In this document: positions 63,641 to 64,000 of the stretch, piece after piece
Layout: each line of letters opens with the position of its first letter
Numbering within the stretch: the first letter of the stretch is position 1
Source: Certhia americana
Lineage: Eukaryota; Chordata; Aves; Passeriformes; Certhiidae
Length of the DNA stretch: 64,000 nucleotides
Direction: 5' to 3'
Assembly: GCA_018697195.1 (NCBI GenBank)
Contig: JAGMWU010000048.1
Coordinates: 709,331-773,330 of the forward strand
The notes under the pieces: model-generated
What the model saw: only the letters and a program-made list of their open reading frames with translations
Told to the model about the DNA's origin: nothing
Database searches by the model: none
Program-made: the position numbers and the translations under genes

Positions 63641-63748
63641 AAGAAAGGAAAAAAAACCCCACACACAAAAAAAACCCCAACCAAAAAAAAAAACCAAAAC
63701 ACAAAAAAAAAAAAAAAACCAAAACACAAAAACACACAAAAAACCAAA
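63641..63748. repeat. A-rich low-complexity tract
   Basis: Over 100 bp of runs of 5-16 adenines broken by ccc, ccaacc and cacac. It could be an old poly(A) tail that has expanded, or a simple repeat. Open frames on the opposite strand here (Phe/Val/Cys-rich) are compositional. Confidence 0.8.
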
Positions 63749-63868
63749 CCACTGAGCATTCCTTCTGTGTGACATAAATGAGGAAGTAAGTCAGAACACT
63801 CAATCATCTGAGGATCCTGGCTGTTGCTAGCACTCTTTAGTAATTCTGTCACACTCAGAGCTTTCATG
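63726..63868 (-). other. Exon-like stretch, possible additional MYBBP1A exon
   Basis: On the minus strand a plausible branch/acceptor (ttttctctttactggaatctaatacacag) leads into an open frame. It begins AEGMKALSVTELLKSASNSQ and continues DPQMIECSDLLPHLCHTEG. The frame is phase 0 at entry, as the next recognised exon (61339) would need. It runs directly into an A-rich repeat (T-rich on this strand). The only phase-0 exit I see is a weak donor, TTG|gttttt near 63726. The helical, leucine-spaced content would suit MYBBP1A, but I do not recognise the sequence, and 40 open codons can occur by chance. Confidence 0.22.
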
Positions 63869-64000
63869 CCTTCAGCCTGTGTATTAGATTCCAGTAAAGA
63901 GAAAATATGTTTTGAGTTTTACATAATTAAAACACTGCTATTGCTCTCCTCAACATTATTCTTTTTCCTGATTGTTTTTTTAAACCAATGATAATTTAGT

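Larger units (their letters stand above)
61340..64000. other. MYBBP1A intron and unresolved upstream sequence
   Basis: Apart from the CR1 fragment at 61483, the A-rich tract at 63641 and the weak exon candidate at 63726-63868, I see no feature. The remaining MYBBP1A exons must lie beyond 63.7 kb or beyond the window, because the exons found encode only the C-terminal fifth or so of the protein. Confidence 0.55.

Noticed and set aside
63603..63803. Phe/Val/Cys-rich minus-strand frame resembling membrane segments
   Set aside because: It is a translation of the A-rich repeat. Only the part above about 63726 is kept as a weak exon candidate.
1..64000. CRISPR arrays, bacterial operons, insertion sequences, rRNA or tRNA genes
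   Set aside because: No regularly spaced repeats, ribosome-binding sites, tRNA-like arms or rRNA sequence were seen. The DNA is clearly vertebrate, with spliced genes and CR1/LTR repeats.

Overview
This window is vertebrate nuclear DNA, almost certainly from a bird and most likely a songbird. The evidence for a bird is the set of CR1 LINE 3' ends (ending in ATTCTRYGATTCT-type tails) and LTRs of endogenous-retrovirus type that resemble families I know from passerine genomes; the songbird assignment is inference from that resemblance. Coding sequence is carried on small exons with consensus GT/AG splice sites separated by kilobases of intron. Two genes are supported. Both are seen only at their 3' ends, and they converge tail to tail.

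Left part (1-37.6 kb, + strand): the last four coding exons of SPNS2, the spinster-family sphingosine-1-phosphate exporter, at 3436-3501, 11188-11286, 21918-22081 and 37559-37601. They join in frame to give the C-terminal 123 residues, covering the last membrane helices and the short cytoplasmic tail. The introns are about 7.7, 10.6 and 15.5 kb long. They hold CR1 fragments, a minus-oriented LTR (8898-9565), a long pyrimidine-strand tract (about 15.13-15.34 kb), a second minus-oriented solo LTR (34811-35351) and a CpG-rich block (about 35.6-36.1 kb). That block directly abuts an LTR fragment related to the one at 9 kb.

Middle (37.6-46.97 kb): downstream sequence of SPNS2, with possible poly(A) signals at 38222 and 42413, a (TG)n and an (AT)n microsatellite, and two minus-oriented CR1 fragments.

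Right part (46.97-64 kb, - strand): the last four recognised coding exons of MYBBP1A (Myb-binding protein 1A, p160) at 61339-61226, 49370-49269, 48167-48043 and 47569-47074. They join in frame to give the C-terminal 278 residues: the end of the helical-repeat body, then a very lysine-rich nucleolar tail. An AATAAA lies about 100 bp after the stop. An intron of about 11.9 kb in this gene holds a complete solo LTR (55196-55836) with a perfect 5-bp target-site duplication (CATCT).

The SPNS2-MYBBP1A neighbour pair and its convergent orientation match human 17p13.2, which supports both identifications. The two genes have unrelated jobs (lipid export at the plasma membrane; nucleolar ribosome biogenesis and transcription regulation), and I infer no functional cooperation. 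I found no undescribed multi-gene system. The most interesting leads are the CpG-rich block fused to LTR sequence in the last SPNS2 intron, a strong splice donor 4 nt after the SPNS2 stop, and two unassigned exon-like stretches on the MYBBP1A strand.
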